Part shown: piece by piece, positions 32,815-41,610 of the stretch
Layout: each line of letters begins with the position of its first letter
Numbering within the stretch: position 1 is the stretch's first letter
Source of the DNA: CAZZDA01 sp964652585
Lineage (GTDB): Bacteria; Patescibacteriota; Patescibacteriia; UBA1544
Length of the DNA: 56,859 nt
NCBI GenBank assembly: GCA_964652585.1
Contig: CAZZDA010000001.1
Location: 1-56,859 of the forward strand
Reading direction: 5' to 3'
Notes under the pieces: model-generated
Databases searched by the model: none
What the model saw: the letters and a program-made list of their open reading frames with translations, nothing else
Told to the model about the DNA's origin: nothing
Position numbers and translations under genes: made by a program

Positions 32815-35310
32815 CTAGAGAACAATACTCACTAATTTGCCTTGCACGACAAGAATCTTTTTTGGTTCTTTGCCATCAAACCACTTTTGTACGAGTTTAT
32901 TTTCTAATGCTATTTGCTTGAGCACCTTTTCAGATATGCTTGCGTCAACTGTAAATTTCGCCCGTACTTTACCGTTTATTTGCACCACTATTTCTCTTAC
33001 TTTCTCTTGGATGAGTTTTTTATTATATTGTGGCCAGGATTGGTGGAAGATGCTTTCTTTATTGCCCACATCTTCCCACAACTCTTCCGCCAAATGCGGC
33101 GCGAATGGTGCGAGTAGTTTTAAGAGTATTACGTACTGTTCTTTTGTTATTGATTCCGCTTGAGAAAACGTATTCACCAAGATCATCATGGCTGATACCG
33201 CGGTATTAAAACGAAAATTTTCTATATCTTCGGTTACTTTTTTTATGGTTCGATGTAAAAGCTGAGTTACTTCTTTAGCGGTCGCACCACTCTCAACCAC
33301 AGCAGCCCCAAGTGGAACGACCGCTACACGAGATTGCAGTTGCCACACTTTATCCAAAAACCTCCTCACACCAACAATACCCTTAGTGTTCCACGGCTTC
33401 GCATCTTCAAATGGTCCCATAAACATTTCATAGAGACGCATCGTGTCTGCTCCATACTCTTCTACCACTTCATCAGGATTCACTACATTACCCAAAGACT
33501 TGCTCATTTTTTGCCCGTCTTCTGCAAGGATCAAGCCTTGATTTTTAAGCTTGGCAAAGGGTTCATCAAAGTCAATATAGCCTGCATCACGCAACACTTT
33601 TGTAAAAAAACGTGCGTAGAGCAAGTGCATCACCGCATGCTCCGCGCCGCCCACATACATATCCACCGGCAGCCACTCTTTAATATTTTTTTTATCTGCA
33701 AAAGCCTTGGTGTTGTGCGCGTCCGTATAGCGAAAAAAGTACCAACTGGAACAGACAAACGTATCCATAGTATCCGACTCTCTTTTGGAGGGTGTATTGC
33801 AAGATGGGCACGCGACATTATGAAAACTTTTTGATTGCGTGAGAGGTGATTCGCCGGTTGGTCGAAAGTCAACGTCGGTCGGCAACTCTATCGGCAACTG
33901 ATCCTCCGGTATAGGAACCTCACCACAATGATCGCAATAGATAATAGGAATTGGCGCACCCCAATAGCGTTGGCGCGAAATAAGCCAATCGCGCAAGCGA
34001 TACTGCACTGTTTTTTCTCCTTTCACAAACTTAGTGATTTCCCACTTAGCTTTTTCACTATCCGTGCCGTCAAACTTTCCGGAGTTGATCATGGTGCCGG
34101 AGTCGGTGTAGCATCTATTGTTACTTTCCTCCTCAACATCGAGTGCATATCCCTCTCGCTTTTTAACACCCGATGTTTTCCCGGAAAGCGGTTTTATCAC
34201 TTCTCTTATCGGTAAATCATATTTTTTTGCAAACTCGTAGTCCCGTTCATCATGCGCGGGTACTGCCATAATAGATCCCGTACCATAGTTTGCAAGTACA
34301 TAATCAGCGATAAAAATTGGCAGCTCTTCATTGTTTGACGGATTCACTGCAACAAGACCTTGCAATCGCACTCCTGTTTTTTCTTGTGCCACATTCGTGC
34401 GCTCAATTTCCGTATGTCGCGCCGCGTGCTTCATATACTCCTCAACCTCTTTCCAATTGGCAATATGCTCTTTAAGTTGTTCTACCAAATCATGCTCAGG
34501 CGCCAATACCATATAGGTTGCGCCAAAGAGCGTATCAGGCCTGGTAGTGAAAACTTCTATGGTTTCTGCAACTTCTTGAGAATCTTTTACAAGTGCACTT
34601 CGTACTTGAAATTTTATTTTTGCTCCTTCAGATTTTCCTATCCAATTCTTCTGCATGAGCTTGATGGGTTTCGGCCAATCTATTTTTTCCAACCCTTCCA
34701 ACAACTGTTCCGCATAATCAGTGATCTTAAAGAACCATTGCTTCAATTGTTTTTGCACCACTTCATTTTTACACCGTTCGCACGCGCCATTAACTACCTG
34801 CTCATTCGCCAGCACGGTTTTGCAGCTCTCACACCAGTTCACCGCAGCTTCTTTGCGATACGCAAGTCCGCGCTTGTAGAGTAAAAGAAAAAACCACTGC
34901 GTCCATTTATAATATTCCGGTGATGAGGTATTTACTTCCCGATTCCAATCGAGCCAAAATCCAAAGCCTTTAATTTGCCGTCGAAAGTTTTTAATATTTT
35001 GTTCTGTTGTTTCTTTCGGATGTGCCCCGGTTTTGATAGCATAATTTTCCGCCGGCAATCCAAACGCATCCCACCCCATAGGGTGCAACACTTCATACCC
35101 TCGCATCGCTAAGTATCGAGCTGTGATGTCAGTCGCAATATATCCCAATGGATGTCCCACATGAAGTCCGGCAGCGGAAGGATAAGGAAACATATCCAAA
35201 AGATATTTTTTCGGTTTCTTTGAGCTATCGTCCGCCCTATGCAGTTGCTGCTCATCCCATATCTTTTGCCACTTTGGTTCTATATCTTTATGATTGTATC
35301 GTTGATCCAT
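32815..35310 (-). CDS. leuS: Leucyl-tRNA synthetase carrying two in-frame palindromic insertions
   Basis: 831 residues from ATG 35310 (MDQRYNHKDIEPKWQ). The HIGH-type motif is HVGH near residue 36 and the KMSKS motif is KMSKS in GQKMSKSLGN near residue 600. The CP1 editing domain (AVPAHDERDYEFA) is present. Two foreign segments are visible: about 22 residues (SGKTSGVKKREGYALDVEEE) from a CTCAACATCGGGTG-type element in the CP1 region, and about 16 residues (AVVPLGAAVVESGATA) from an AGCGGTCG element before the anticodon-binding domain. Both fall in variable loops. Isolated gene, flanked by palindromic repeats. No Shine-Dalgarno site seen. Confidence 0.96.
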   Translation of the reverse strand: MDQRYNHKDIEPKWQKIWDEQQLHRADDSSKKPKKYLLDMFPYPSAAGLHVGHPLGYIATDITARYLAMRGYEVLHPMGWDAFGLPAENYAIKTGAHPKETTEQNIKNFRRQIKGFGFWLDWNREVNTSSPEYYKWTQWFFLLLYKRGLAYRKEAAVNWCESCKTVLANEQVVNGACERCKNEVVQKQLKQWFFKITDYAEQLLEGLEKIDWPKPIKLMQKNWIGKSEGAKIKFQVRSALVKDSQEVAETIEVFTTRPDTLFGATYMVLAPEHDLVEQLKEHIANWKEVEEYMKHAARHTEIERTNVAQEKTGVRLQGLVAVNPSNNEELPIFIADYVLANYGTGSIMAVPAHDERDYEFAKKYDLPIREVIKPLSGKTSGVKKREGYALDVEEESNNRCYTDSGTMINSGKFDGTDSEKAKWEITKFVKGEKTVQYRLRDWLISRQRYWGAPIPIIYCDHCGEVPIPEDQLPIELPTDVDFRPTGESPLTQSKSFHNVACPSCNTPSKRESDTMDTFVCSSWYFFRYTDAHNTKAFADKKNIKEWLPVDMYVGGAEHAVMHLLYARFFTKVLRDAGYIDFDEPFAKLKNQGLILAEDGQKMSKSLGNVVNPDEVVEEYGADTMRLYEMFMGPFEDAKPWNTKGIVGVRRFLDKVWQLQSRVAVVPLGAAVVESGATAKEVTQLLHRTIKKVTEDIENFRFNTAVSAMMILVNTFSQAESITKEQYVILLKLLAPFAPHLAEELWEDVGNKESIFHQSWPQYNKKLIQEKVREIVVQINGKVRAKFTVDASISEKVLKQIALENKLVQKWFDGKEPKKILVVQGKLVSIVL
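33277..33325. repeat. AGCGGTCG palindromic element in frame in leuS (copy 3)
   Basis: 49 bp, opposite orientation to 7406-7454 and differing from it at 2 positions by eye. Outer arms agcggtcg/cgaccgct. Translated between the class I core and the anticodon-binding domain. Confidence 0.85.
34124..34188. repeat. CTCAACATCGGGTG-type palindromic element in frame in leuS
   Basis: 65 bp starting ctttcctcctcaacatcgag and ending acccgatgttttcccggaaag, inverted at both ends. Translated in the editing-domain region. Confidence 0.8.
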
Positions 35311-35380
35311 ATTGTACATCCTATGCTTTTTTACTAAATAAATCAACAACTGTCCGACATCGCAAGCTACCTACAGAACA

Positions 35381-35407
35381 AACTCACGACATTCGATGTC
35401 GTGAGTT
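35381..35407. repeat. 12-bp-arm palindrome upstream of leuS
   Basis: aactcacgacat-tcg-atgtcgtgagtt. It lies between the divergent leuS start and the promoter of the small membrane-protein pair, without a T-run; operator or palindromic repeat. Confidence 0.5.
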
Positions 35408-35441
35408 TTGGCAAACAGGAACAGACACGTCACGCGTCCCG

Positions 35442-35470
35442 TTGACAAAAGAAAGATATTGTAGTATTCT
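35442..35470 (+). promoter_or_regulatory. Sigma-70-type promoter of the two small membrane-protein genes
   Basis: TTGACA at 35442-35447, 17-bp spacer with GAAAGA, TATTCT at 35465-35470. Almost the same as the lipoprotein promoter at 26334-26362. Confidence 0.75.
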
Positions 35471-35508
35471 GCATCAAACTTTCAACCGTTCTTTCTTTGG
35501 AGGATGTA

Positions 35509-35715
35509 ATGCCGAAAAAATGTTATCTCCCTTTAGTAATTGCCGCTGTACTTTTTATTGTAGCAGTATGCATCGGCTTTAACGCCGACTTCGCAAAGAA
35601 TGCGATTGCATACTATACGCTCAATACTTTGGGCATCATGTTTTTCCTTGTATTTTGCGTACTAAAGTTCAACGCTTCGGACATCTGTTCATCAGAAACA
35701 CCGCACAACTCTTAG
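35509..35715 (+). CDS. Small membrane protein (68 residues), first of a pair
   Basis: From ATG 35509, with Shine-Dalgarno tttggaggatgta 5-9 bp upstream. Two hydrophobic helices (about 6-24 and 37-55, AYYTLNTLGIMFFLVFCV). Not recognised. It is cotranscribed with the next gene (13-bp gap), between a consensus-like promoter and a terminator, and lies on the strand opposite its neighbours. The canonical translation signals differ from the surrounding genes. Confidence 0.75.
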   Translation: MPKKCYLPLVIAAVLFIVAVCIGFNADFAKNAIAYYTLNTLGIMFFLVFCVLKFNASDICSSETPHNS

Positions 35716-35728
35716 TTGGAGGAGAAAC

Positions 35729-35917
35729 ATGGCTTTCACCAAACATTGTATCTTGCCTTCAGTTTGTTCGGCAGGATGTTTGTTCGCCACCTGCGCGTAT
35801 AGCGTAGTGAATTCAGAAACAGTCGGAGAGAAAGATCCGCTATTCCTGCTGCTACTCGCGGCACTAGCCGGCTCAGCCATATGGTTGTGCAACCACTCAT
35901 TTCCTCCCGCACCATAA
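35729..35917 (+). CDS. Small cysteine-containing membrane protein (62 residues)
   Basis: ATG 35729 follows Shine-Dalgarno ggaggag by 5 bp. The product has four cysteines, a hydrophobic segment near 12-26 and a second helix (about 38-54, FLLLLLAALAGSAIWL). Not recognised. The terminator at 35918-35947 directly follows its stop codon. Its small size is backed by the Shine-Dalgarno site and the operon context rather than by homology. Confidence 0.65.
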   Translation: MAFTKHCILPSVCSAGCLFATCAYSVVNSETVGEKDPLFLLLLAALAGSAIWLCNHSFPPAP

Positions 35918-35947
35918 AAGGACTCTTCGCGAGTCCTTCTTTTTTTG
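35918..35947 (+). terminator. Terminator of the small membrane-protein operon
   Basis: aaggact-cttcgcg-agtcctt followed by c and eight T. Confidence 0.85.
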
Positions 35948-35978
35948 GTGGAGATAAAAATTCGGAAAGAAACAATCA

Positions 35979-36037
35979 TTTCTCCAAGCTTCGCAGACAT
36001 CGGACACCTAAAAAGATGTACGACATCTATGGAGAAA
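35979..36037. repeat. CTCCAAGCTTCGCAGACATCGG palindromic element (copy 2)
   Basis: tttctcca outer arm matches tggagaaa; inner agacatcg/acgacatct with a cacctaaaaagatgt centre. It shares aagcttcgcag and cggacacc with 32089-32143. It stands 10 bp after the uvrA stop. Confidence 0.7.
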
Positions 36038-36047
36038 AACAATCGCT

Positions 36048-38942
36048 TTACAGCGCTTTCTTCAAATATTTTCCCGTATAGCTTTTTTTCACCTTTACTA
36101 CGTCTTTTGGTGTTCCAACAGCCACCACATATCCGCCCTTATCTCCACCCTCCGGTCCCAAATCAATAATCCAGTCCGCGGATTTTATCACATCTAAGTT
36201 ATGCTCAATAATAAGAACGGTATTTCCCTTGTCTACGAGCGCGTGCAAAACACCCAACAAGCGCTTTACATCCGCAAAGTGAAGTCCGGTTGTTGGCTCA
36301 TCTAAAATATAGAGTGTTTTGCCAGTTGAACGACGCGAGAGTTCAGTAGAGAGCTTCACGCGCTGGGCTTCACCTCCCGAGAGCGTGGTTGCAAACTGTC
36401 CTAAGTGAATATATCCCAATCCCACCTCGTTCATGGTTTTCAGCTTGTCAAAAATTGTTGGAATAGTTTCAAAAAACACCAGCGCTTCCTCAACCGTCAT
36501 CTCCAAGACATCGGCAATTGTTTTTCCTTTGTAGTGAATTTCCAATGCTTCCTGGTTGTACCGTTTGCCATGGCACTCTTCACACTCCACATAGACATCC
36601 GGCAAGAATTGCATCTCAATTTTCACCAGACCTTCGCCTTGACATGCTTCGCATCGTCCGCCCGTCACGTTAAAGCTAAACCGCCCCGGTCTATAACCGC
36701 GAATTTTTGCTTCGGGTAAATTTGCAAATAGATCGCGAATCGGCGTAAAAACACCGGTATAGGTTGCGGGGTTTGATCTTGGCGTTCTGCCAATTGGCGA
36801 CTGGTCTATGGTAATAACCTTATCAATATGCTGAATTCCCGATATGCCTTTATGCTTGCCAGGTATATTTTTTGCTCGGTAAAAATGTTTGGAGAGCGCT
36901 TTACCTAAGATCTCCGTCATGAACGTTGATTTGCCGGATCCTGAAACACCGGTCAAAGAAACAAATTTCCCCAAAGGAATGTTCACGTCAATATTTTTCA
37001 GGTTAAAGGCACTTGCCCCATGAACCGTCAGTATGTTTCCCGATCCCTTGCGATGCTTCTTTGGCGTTGCGATACTCTCAGCACCTGAGAGATATTTCCC
37101 CGTAGGTGATTTCGGATTTTTCTCAATAGCATTTGGGGTTCCATGCGCAATAACCTCGCCTCCATGAGCTCCCGCGCCCGGTCCAATGTCAATGACCCAA
37201 TCAGCTGATCGTATGGTTTCCTCATCATGTTCTACCACAATAACCGTATTTCCTAAGTCCCTTAATGACTTCAGTGTTGCAATAAGTTTCGTATTATCCC
37301 GTTGATGAAGGCCAATGGATGGCTCGTCCAAAATATAGAGTACGCCAACGAGCGCTGAGCCAATTTGCGTAGCCAGGCGAATACGCTGTGCCTCGCCTCC
37401 GGAAAGCGTCGCGGCAGTTCTGTCCAACGTTAAATAGTCAAGTCCCACATTACGCAAAAAAGTAAGTCGGGTGGTAATTTCTTTCAAGATCTGTTTTGCG
37501 ATCAGTTGTTCACGAGCAGAAAGTGCGTTTTCGTTTACTGATGTTTTTTTCTTACTCGCAGAAAGCGCCTCAAAAAATTGTGTAACTTCGGCAATGCTTA
37601 ATGAAACGATCTCATAAATATTTTTACCAATAACGGTAACAGCAAGTGCCGTGGGCTTCAACCGTTTACCGGTACATACGGGGCATGGCAGTGTACGCAT
37701 GTATCGCTCAATTTCCCGTCGAACATAATCAGATTCTGTTTCCTTGTAGCGGCGCTCAAGATTTGGAATAACACCCTCAAACGCTGTCCAGTAATCACCC
37801 GAAAACTTATTGCCCTCATAATCTACTTTATATTGCTTATTACCGGTGCCATAGAGGATCAAATCAAGTTGTTCTTTCTTTAATTTTTCAACCGGTACTT
37901 TTGTGGGAAGCTTTTCTTCTGCCGCAACCGCCTCTATGATTTGATAATAAAATCCTTGATTAGCAGTCATACGCGCCCAAGGCTGAATCGCTCCTTCGGC
38001 CAATGAAAGACGCTTATTTGGTATGATGAGATCTTTATCAACAATAAGTAAATTGCCAAGGCCGCTACAGCGCTCACATGCTCCATGCGGTGAGTTAAAC
38101 GAAAAATCACGCGGCTCAAATTCCGGCAGCGATATAGTGCACACCGGACAAGAAAGATGCTGCGCAAAAAGATGTTCTTCGCCCGTATCCGCACGCTCTA
38201 CCACGACAAGGCCATTCCCCAGATCAAGTGCTTGTTCTAAAGAATCTTTCAGGCGAGTGCGCTCCCCTTCTTCCATATGTTGTTTCGCGTCAATCGATGT
38301 CGGTGTCATAACAAAGCGGTCAACCACCACATCAAGTGTATGTTTTTTCTTTTTATCAACACTCAGATCCTGTGCTTCCTCAAGACTATACATCACCCCA
38401 TCAAAACGCACTCGGGCGTATCCCGCTTTTGCAATTTCAGCAAGCGCATTTTTATGCTCGCCTTTTTTATCACGCACCACGGGAGCCAAGAGCAGTATCT
38501 CCGCTTCCTTCCCTAGCTGCGCAATAGACTCAGCGATCTGGTCCAGTGTCTGTTTTTCAACCAGCCGCCCGCATGTAGGGCAGTGCGGATGTCCTATGCG
38601 CGCGAACAACAGACGTAAATAGTCATACACTTCCGTCACCGTACCAACCGTTGATCGAGGATTGTGCGATGTGGACTTTTGATCAATGGAAATTGCGGGA
38701 GAAAGCCCTTCAATTTGATCCACGTCCGGCTTATCCATCAACCCTAAAAACTGCCGCGCATAAGCAGATAGTGATTCTACATAACGCCTTTGACCTTCCG
38801 CGTAAATAGTATCAAAAGCAAGTGAAGACTTACCGGAACCAGAGAGTCCGGTTATGACTACAAATTTATCACGAGGGATATCAATGTCGATATTTTTAAG
38901 ATTGTGCACACGGGCGCCCCGGATGCGTATGGTAGAAGACAT
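36048..38942 (-). CDS. uvrA: Excinuclease ABC subunit A
   Basis: 964 residues, full length. It has two ABC ATPase halves: Walker A GLSGSGKSS near residue 33 with signature LSGGEAQRI, and GVSGSGKST near 660 with LSGGEAQRV. Zinc modules are visible (CPVCTIS to CERCSG, and CEACQGEG to CEECHGKRY), and the damage-sensing insertion domain is present. UvrA loads UvrB at bulky DNA lesions in nucleotide excision repair. Stand-alone gene. No in-frame repeats are seen inside it. The region upstream (38943-39023) contains degenerate aacttggaact repeats only. Confidence 0.97.
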   Translation of the reverse strand: MSSTIRIRGARVHNLKNIDIDIPRDKFVVITGLSGSGKSSLAFDTIYAEGQRRYVESLSAYARQFLGLMDKPDVDQIEGLSPAISIDQKSTSHNPRSTVGTVTEVYDYLRLLFARIGHPHCPTCGRLVEKQTLDQIAESIAQLGKEAEILLLAPVVRDKKGEHKNALAEIAKAGYARVRFDGVMYSLEEAQDLSVDKKKKHTLDVVVDRFVMTPTSIDAKQHMEEGERTRLKDSLEQALDLGNGLVVVERADTGEEHLFAQHLSCPVCTISLPEFEPRDFSFNSPHGACERCSGLGNLLIVDKDLIIPNKRLSLAEGAIQPWARMTANQGFYYQIIEAVAAEEKLPTKVPVEKLKKEQLDLILYGTGNKQYKVDYEGNKFSGDYWTAFEGVIPNLERRYKETESDYVRREIERYMRTLPCPVCTGKRLKPTALAVTVIGKNIYEIVSLSIAEVTQFFEALSASKKKTSVNENALSAREQLIAKQILKEITTRLTFLRNVGLDYLTLDRTAATLSGGEAQRIRLATQIGSALVGVLYILDEPSIGLHQRDNTKLIATLKSLRDLGNTVIVVEHDEETIRSADWVIDIGPGAGAHGGEVIAHGTPNAIEKNPKSPTGKYLSGAESIATPKKHRKGSGNILTVHGASAFNLKNIDVNIPLGKFVSLTGVSGSGKSTFMTEILGKALSKHFYRAKNIPGKHKGISGIQHIDKVITIDQSPIGRTPRSNPATYTGVFTPIRDLFANLPEAKIRGYRPGRFSFNVTGGRCEACQGEGLVKIEMQFLPDVYVECEECHGKRYNQEALEIHYKGKTIADVLEMTVEEALVFFETIPTIFDKLKTMNEVGLGYIHLGQFATTLSGGEAQRVKLSTELSRRSTGKTLYILDEPTTGLHFADVKRLLGVLHALVDKGNTVLIIEHNLDVIKSADWIIDLGPEGGDKGGYVVAVGTPKDVVKVKKSYTGKYLKKAL

Positions 38943-39023
38943 GTAATTCTTGGAACTTAAAACTTGGAACTCATAACTTAAATAAGAGTCGTTGCGTACC
39001 GTAGAAGATAATGCTTCCTTACT

Positions 39024-39776
39024 TTATTCTCCTGACACGCTTTCTAAAATCCCCTCCCACAATGCACGCGATACAACGCCTTCAAGTTTTTCACCATTCA
39101 CGAAAAAAGTTGGCGTACCGGATACGCCGTACACGGTACCTATTGAAGCATCGCGCGCAACTCGTTCCGCCGCACGTTCGCTTGCCACACACTCCGTAAA
39201 TACTTTCATATCCAAACCTACTGCCTGCGCAAAACGACTATAAGGATTCTCGGCAAGCGTTTCTTGATTTTGAAAAAGACGATCGTGATAAGGCCAAAAC
39301 TTACCTTGTTCATGCGCGCAGCTACTGGCAATGGCGGCCACAACCGCGCTAGGGTGTATCGTGTCGAGCGGAAAATGACGATAGACGTATGCGACATCTT
39401 GACTGTGCGCTAAAACGAATTCACGTATGATCGGGTATGCCGCATGGCAGAAAGGGCACTCAAAATCACCAAATTCAACAATAACGAGCTTCGCAGTTTT
39501 TACATCCCCAATACGAGGATTATGCTCTTCCACTAATATTTCTATCCCTTCCGACTGTGGAGGTGAAAATGAAGCGGGGAGTAGTGTACCACGCGTAAAC
39601 TGTTCCGTCAACGTATCTTGCCTATCAACAACAGTAGTGCGACCAGAAAAAAACTGTGCTAAAAATACATACAGTGTCGTGCCGATTATAAGACAAAGAA
39701 CAGTGAGTATAAAGTATTTAACCCACCGTATAGAAGAAGTGCGTTGATCTTCCTGCTGCAAAGAATCTCTAGGCAT
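39024..39776 (-). CDS. Membrane-anchored DsbA-like thiol oxidoreductase
   Basis: 250 residues: a cytoplasmic N-tail, one membrane helix (about 20-41), a linker, and a thioredoxin-like domain with active site CPFC at 107-110 (in FGDFECPFCHAAYP). The cis-Pro loop appears as VSGTPTFFVNGEKL near 225-238. The pattern is the DsbA_4/BdbD type used to form disulfides outside the membrane. The giant cysteine-rich protein and the cysteine-rich pilin in this window are candidate substrates by inference. It lies 25 bp after parB, possibly cotranscribed with parAB. Confidence 0.9.
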   Translation of the reverse strand: MPRDSLQQEDQRTSSIRWVKYFILTVLCLIIGTTLYVFLAQFFSGRTTVVDRQDTLTEQFTRGTLLPASFSPPQSEGIEILVEEHNPRIGDVKTAKLVIVEFGDFECPFCHAAYPIIREFVLAHSQDVAYVYRHFPLDTIHPSAVVAAIASSCAHEQGKFWPYHDRLFQNQETLAENPYSRFAQAVGLDMKVFTECVASERAAERVARDASIGTVYGVSGTPTFFVNGEKLEGVVSRALWEGILESVSGE

Positions 39777-39800
39777 GTTACTTGTGTTACGAGCTTCAAG

Positions 39801-40766
39801 TTATGAACTATGAGATTTCGTGATCTTTTCTACAATCGCCTTTCGCTCCTCAGAACTATAGTATTCAATAACGCACCTACCTTTTCCTTTTGCATCTTGA
39901 AAAATTACTTTTGTACCCAACACCCTCTCTAATTCTTTTTCTTCCGCACGAAGCTCCGGCGTTTTCGTAGACGAACGCGTATGTCCAGCAACGGCGATTC
40001 TTTTCCCGGTATGCTGCGCCGTTTCCGCAACACTTAAGCCGTGCGTAGTGATCTGTTGAAAGACGCGCATTTGCTCCGCTTCTGTTGCAAGTCCTGCCAG
40101 AATTTTGCCATGCCCTTCCGTAATTTTTCCAAATTTCAATGCATCCTGAATAGGCTGTGGTAGATTCAAAAGACGTATGCTATTTGCAACTTTCGCGCGT
40201 GATTTGCCAATTTTTGCGGCAACTGTATCTTGTGTCAATCCAAATTCTTCCATCATGCGCTTGTATGCTATCGCTTCTTCAATGGGGTTAAGGTCCGCAC
40301 GCTGTACATTTTCAATAACCGCCAGTTCCAACTGTTGTTCAGCATCAACTGCCGTATGCAAAACAACCGGAACTTCTTGAAGACCGGCAAGCTCTGCCGC
40401 ACGCAGACGGCGCTCACCGGCAATAAGCTCATAGTTTTCAAGATCTTTTTTTACAACAACCAAGGGTTGTAAAATACCGTGTCGTTTTACAGAGCTCACC
40501 AGCTCTTCAATAGCCTGTTCTGTAAATTGCTCGCGCGGCTGATAAGGATTTGCCGTAATATTTTTCAGTGGTACGCTCATACTGCCATTGTACAACACTC
40601 CTTGCGTGTGTTGTTTTTTGTTTTGCGCATGTCCATCACCAACGGTAGATGCAAGAGGTATGCCAAAACTTTTTGCAGCAGGCGCCGCACCACTCGTATT
40701 TGCAGAAGATTTTTTACTTGGTATAAGTGATCCGAGTCCTTTGCCCAGTCCTTTTTGTATAGGCAT
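39801..40766 (-). CDS. parB: Chromosome-partitioning protein ParB
   Basis: 321 residues. GKGLGSLIPSK at the N-terminus, the CTP-binding ParB/Srx core with NPYQPREQF (about 73-81) and GERRLRAAELAG (about 117-128), and a helix-turn-helix region (TQDTVAAKIGKSRAKVANS, about 178-196). ParB binds parS near the origin, slides as a CTP clamp and works with ParA. parA precedes it by 67 bp on the same strand. I looked for a parS-like tgtttcacgtgaaaca site in the window and saw none. Confidence 0.95.
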   Translation of the reverse strand: MPIQKGLGKGLGSLIPSKKSSANTSGAAPAAKSFGIPLASTVGDGHAQNKKQHTQGVLYNGSMSVPLKNITANPYQPREQFTEQAIEELVSSVKRHGILQPLVVVKKDLENYELIAGERRLRAAELAGLQEVPVVLHTAVDAEQQLELAVIENVQRADLNPIEEAIAYKRMMEEFGLTQDTVAAKIGKSRAKVANSIRLLNLPQPIQDALKFGKITEGHGKILAGLATEAEQMRVFQQITTHGLSVAETAQHTGKRIAVAGHTRSSTKTPELRAEEKELERVLGTKVIFQDAKGKGRCVIEYYSSEERKAIVEKITKSHSS

Positions 40767-40833
40767 AATCGTACGAAATTACAAATTTCAAAATCCAAAT
40801 GACAAATGAATGTAAAAAATTATTTATGTATCT

Positions 40834-41598
40834 TCATGTTACTTCCATAATCTCTCTTGCTAATTTTTCATACGCGCGCGCGCCCTTTGACTTTGCGTCA
40901 TATTCCGCTATCGGTATACCGTGGCTTGGAGCTTCCGCCAAACGAACTGAGCGCGGGATAACCGAGCGAAAAATTTTATTGGGAAAATATTGATACAATT
41001 CTCGCAAAACCTGCTGCGAAAGTTTATTGCGCCTATCATACATAGTGATCACCGCTCCTAAGATGGAAAGGCTGGGTTGTAAATGCTGTTGGACAAGTTC
41101 AATGGTTTGTAGTAATTGTCCAAGACCTTCAAGTGCGTAATATTCTGATTGCACGGGAACAAGCACCGTATCAGCGGCAGCTAAACCATTGACCGTTAAA
41201 AGCCCAAGAGAAGGCGGGCAATCAATGATAATATAATCGTAGTCATTGCGTACACTTTGTAAAAGTTTTTGCAGCTGGAATTCTCTGTCTTCCAGATCCA
41301 CCAGTTCCACGTTTGCTCCCGCAAGTGCCGGACTTGCCGGCGCTAATGCGTAACCCGCAACGGAAGTGGTCATAATATTGTCGCGCAACCCCTGTTTCTG
41401 CAACAAAGACTCGTAGATACCATTGGTGACTTCTTGATGGTTCACGCCCAAGCCGCTTGTGGCATTCGCCTGCGGATCAGTGTCAACAAGCAACACAAAC
41501 TTTCCTAGACGCGCCAAGTACGCTCCAAGATTCACGGCGGTTGTTGTTTTGCCTACACCGCCTTTCTGATTGACGACTGCGATGATCTTAGAACTCAT
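40834..41598 (-). CDS. parA: Chromosome-partitioning ATPase ParA/Soj
   Basis: 254 residues from ATG 41598 (MSSKIIAVVNQKGGVGKTT): the deviant Walker A KGGVGKTT lies at residues 12-19, the switch DTDPQANAT follows, and DCPPSLGLL marks Walker B. The frame continues 12 codons upstream to 41634, but that part is encoded by the repeat at 41611-41682, so ATG 41598 is preferred. ParA forms nucleoid-bound dimers that move ParB-parS complexes. First gene of the parA-parB(-dsbA-like) unit. Confidence 0.95.
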   Translation of the reverse strand: MSSKIIAVVNQKGGVGKTTTAVNLGAYLARLGKFVLLVDTDPQANATSGLGVNHQEVTNGIYESLLQKQGLRDNIMTTSVAGYALAPASPALAGANVELVDLEDREFQLQKLLQSVRNDYDYIIIDCPPSLGLLTVNGLAAADTVLVPVQSEYYALEGLGQLLQTIELVQQHLQPSLSILGAVITMYDRRNKLSQQVLRELYQYFPNKIFRSVIPRSVRLAEAPSHGIPIAEYDAKSKGARAYEKLAREIMEVT

Positions 41599-41610
41599 AA
41601 TTGAAGTAAG

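Noticed and set aside
39801..41598. Replication origin with parS sites next to parAB
   Set aside because: I found no parS-like 16-mer, no DnaA-box cluster and no dnaA gene in the window.
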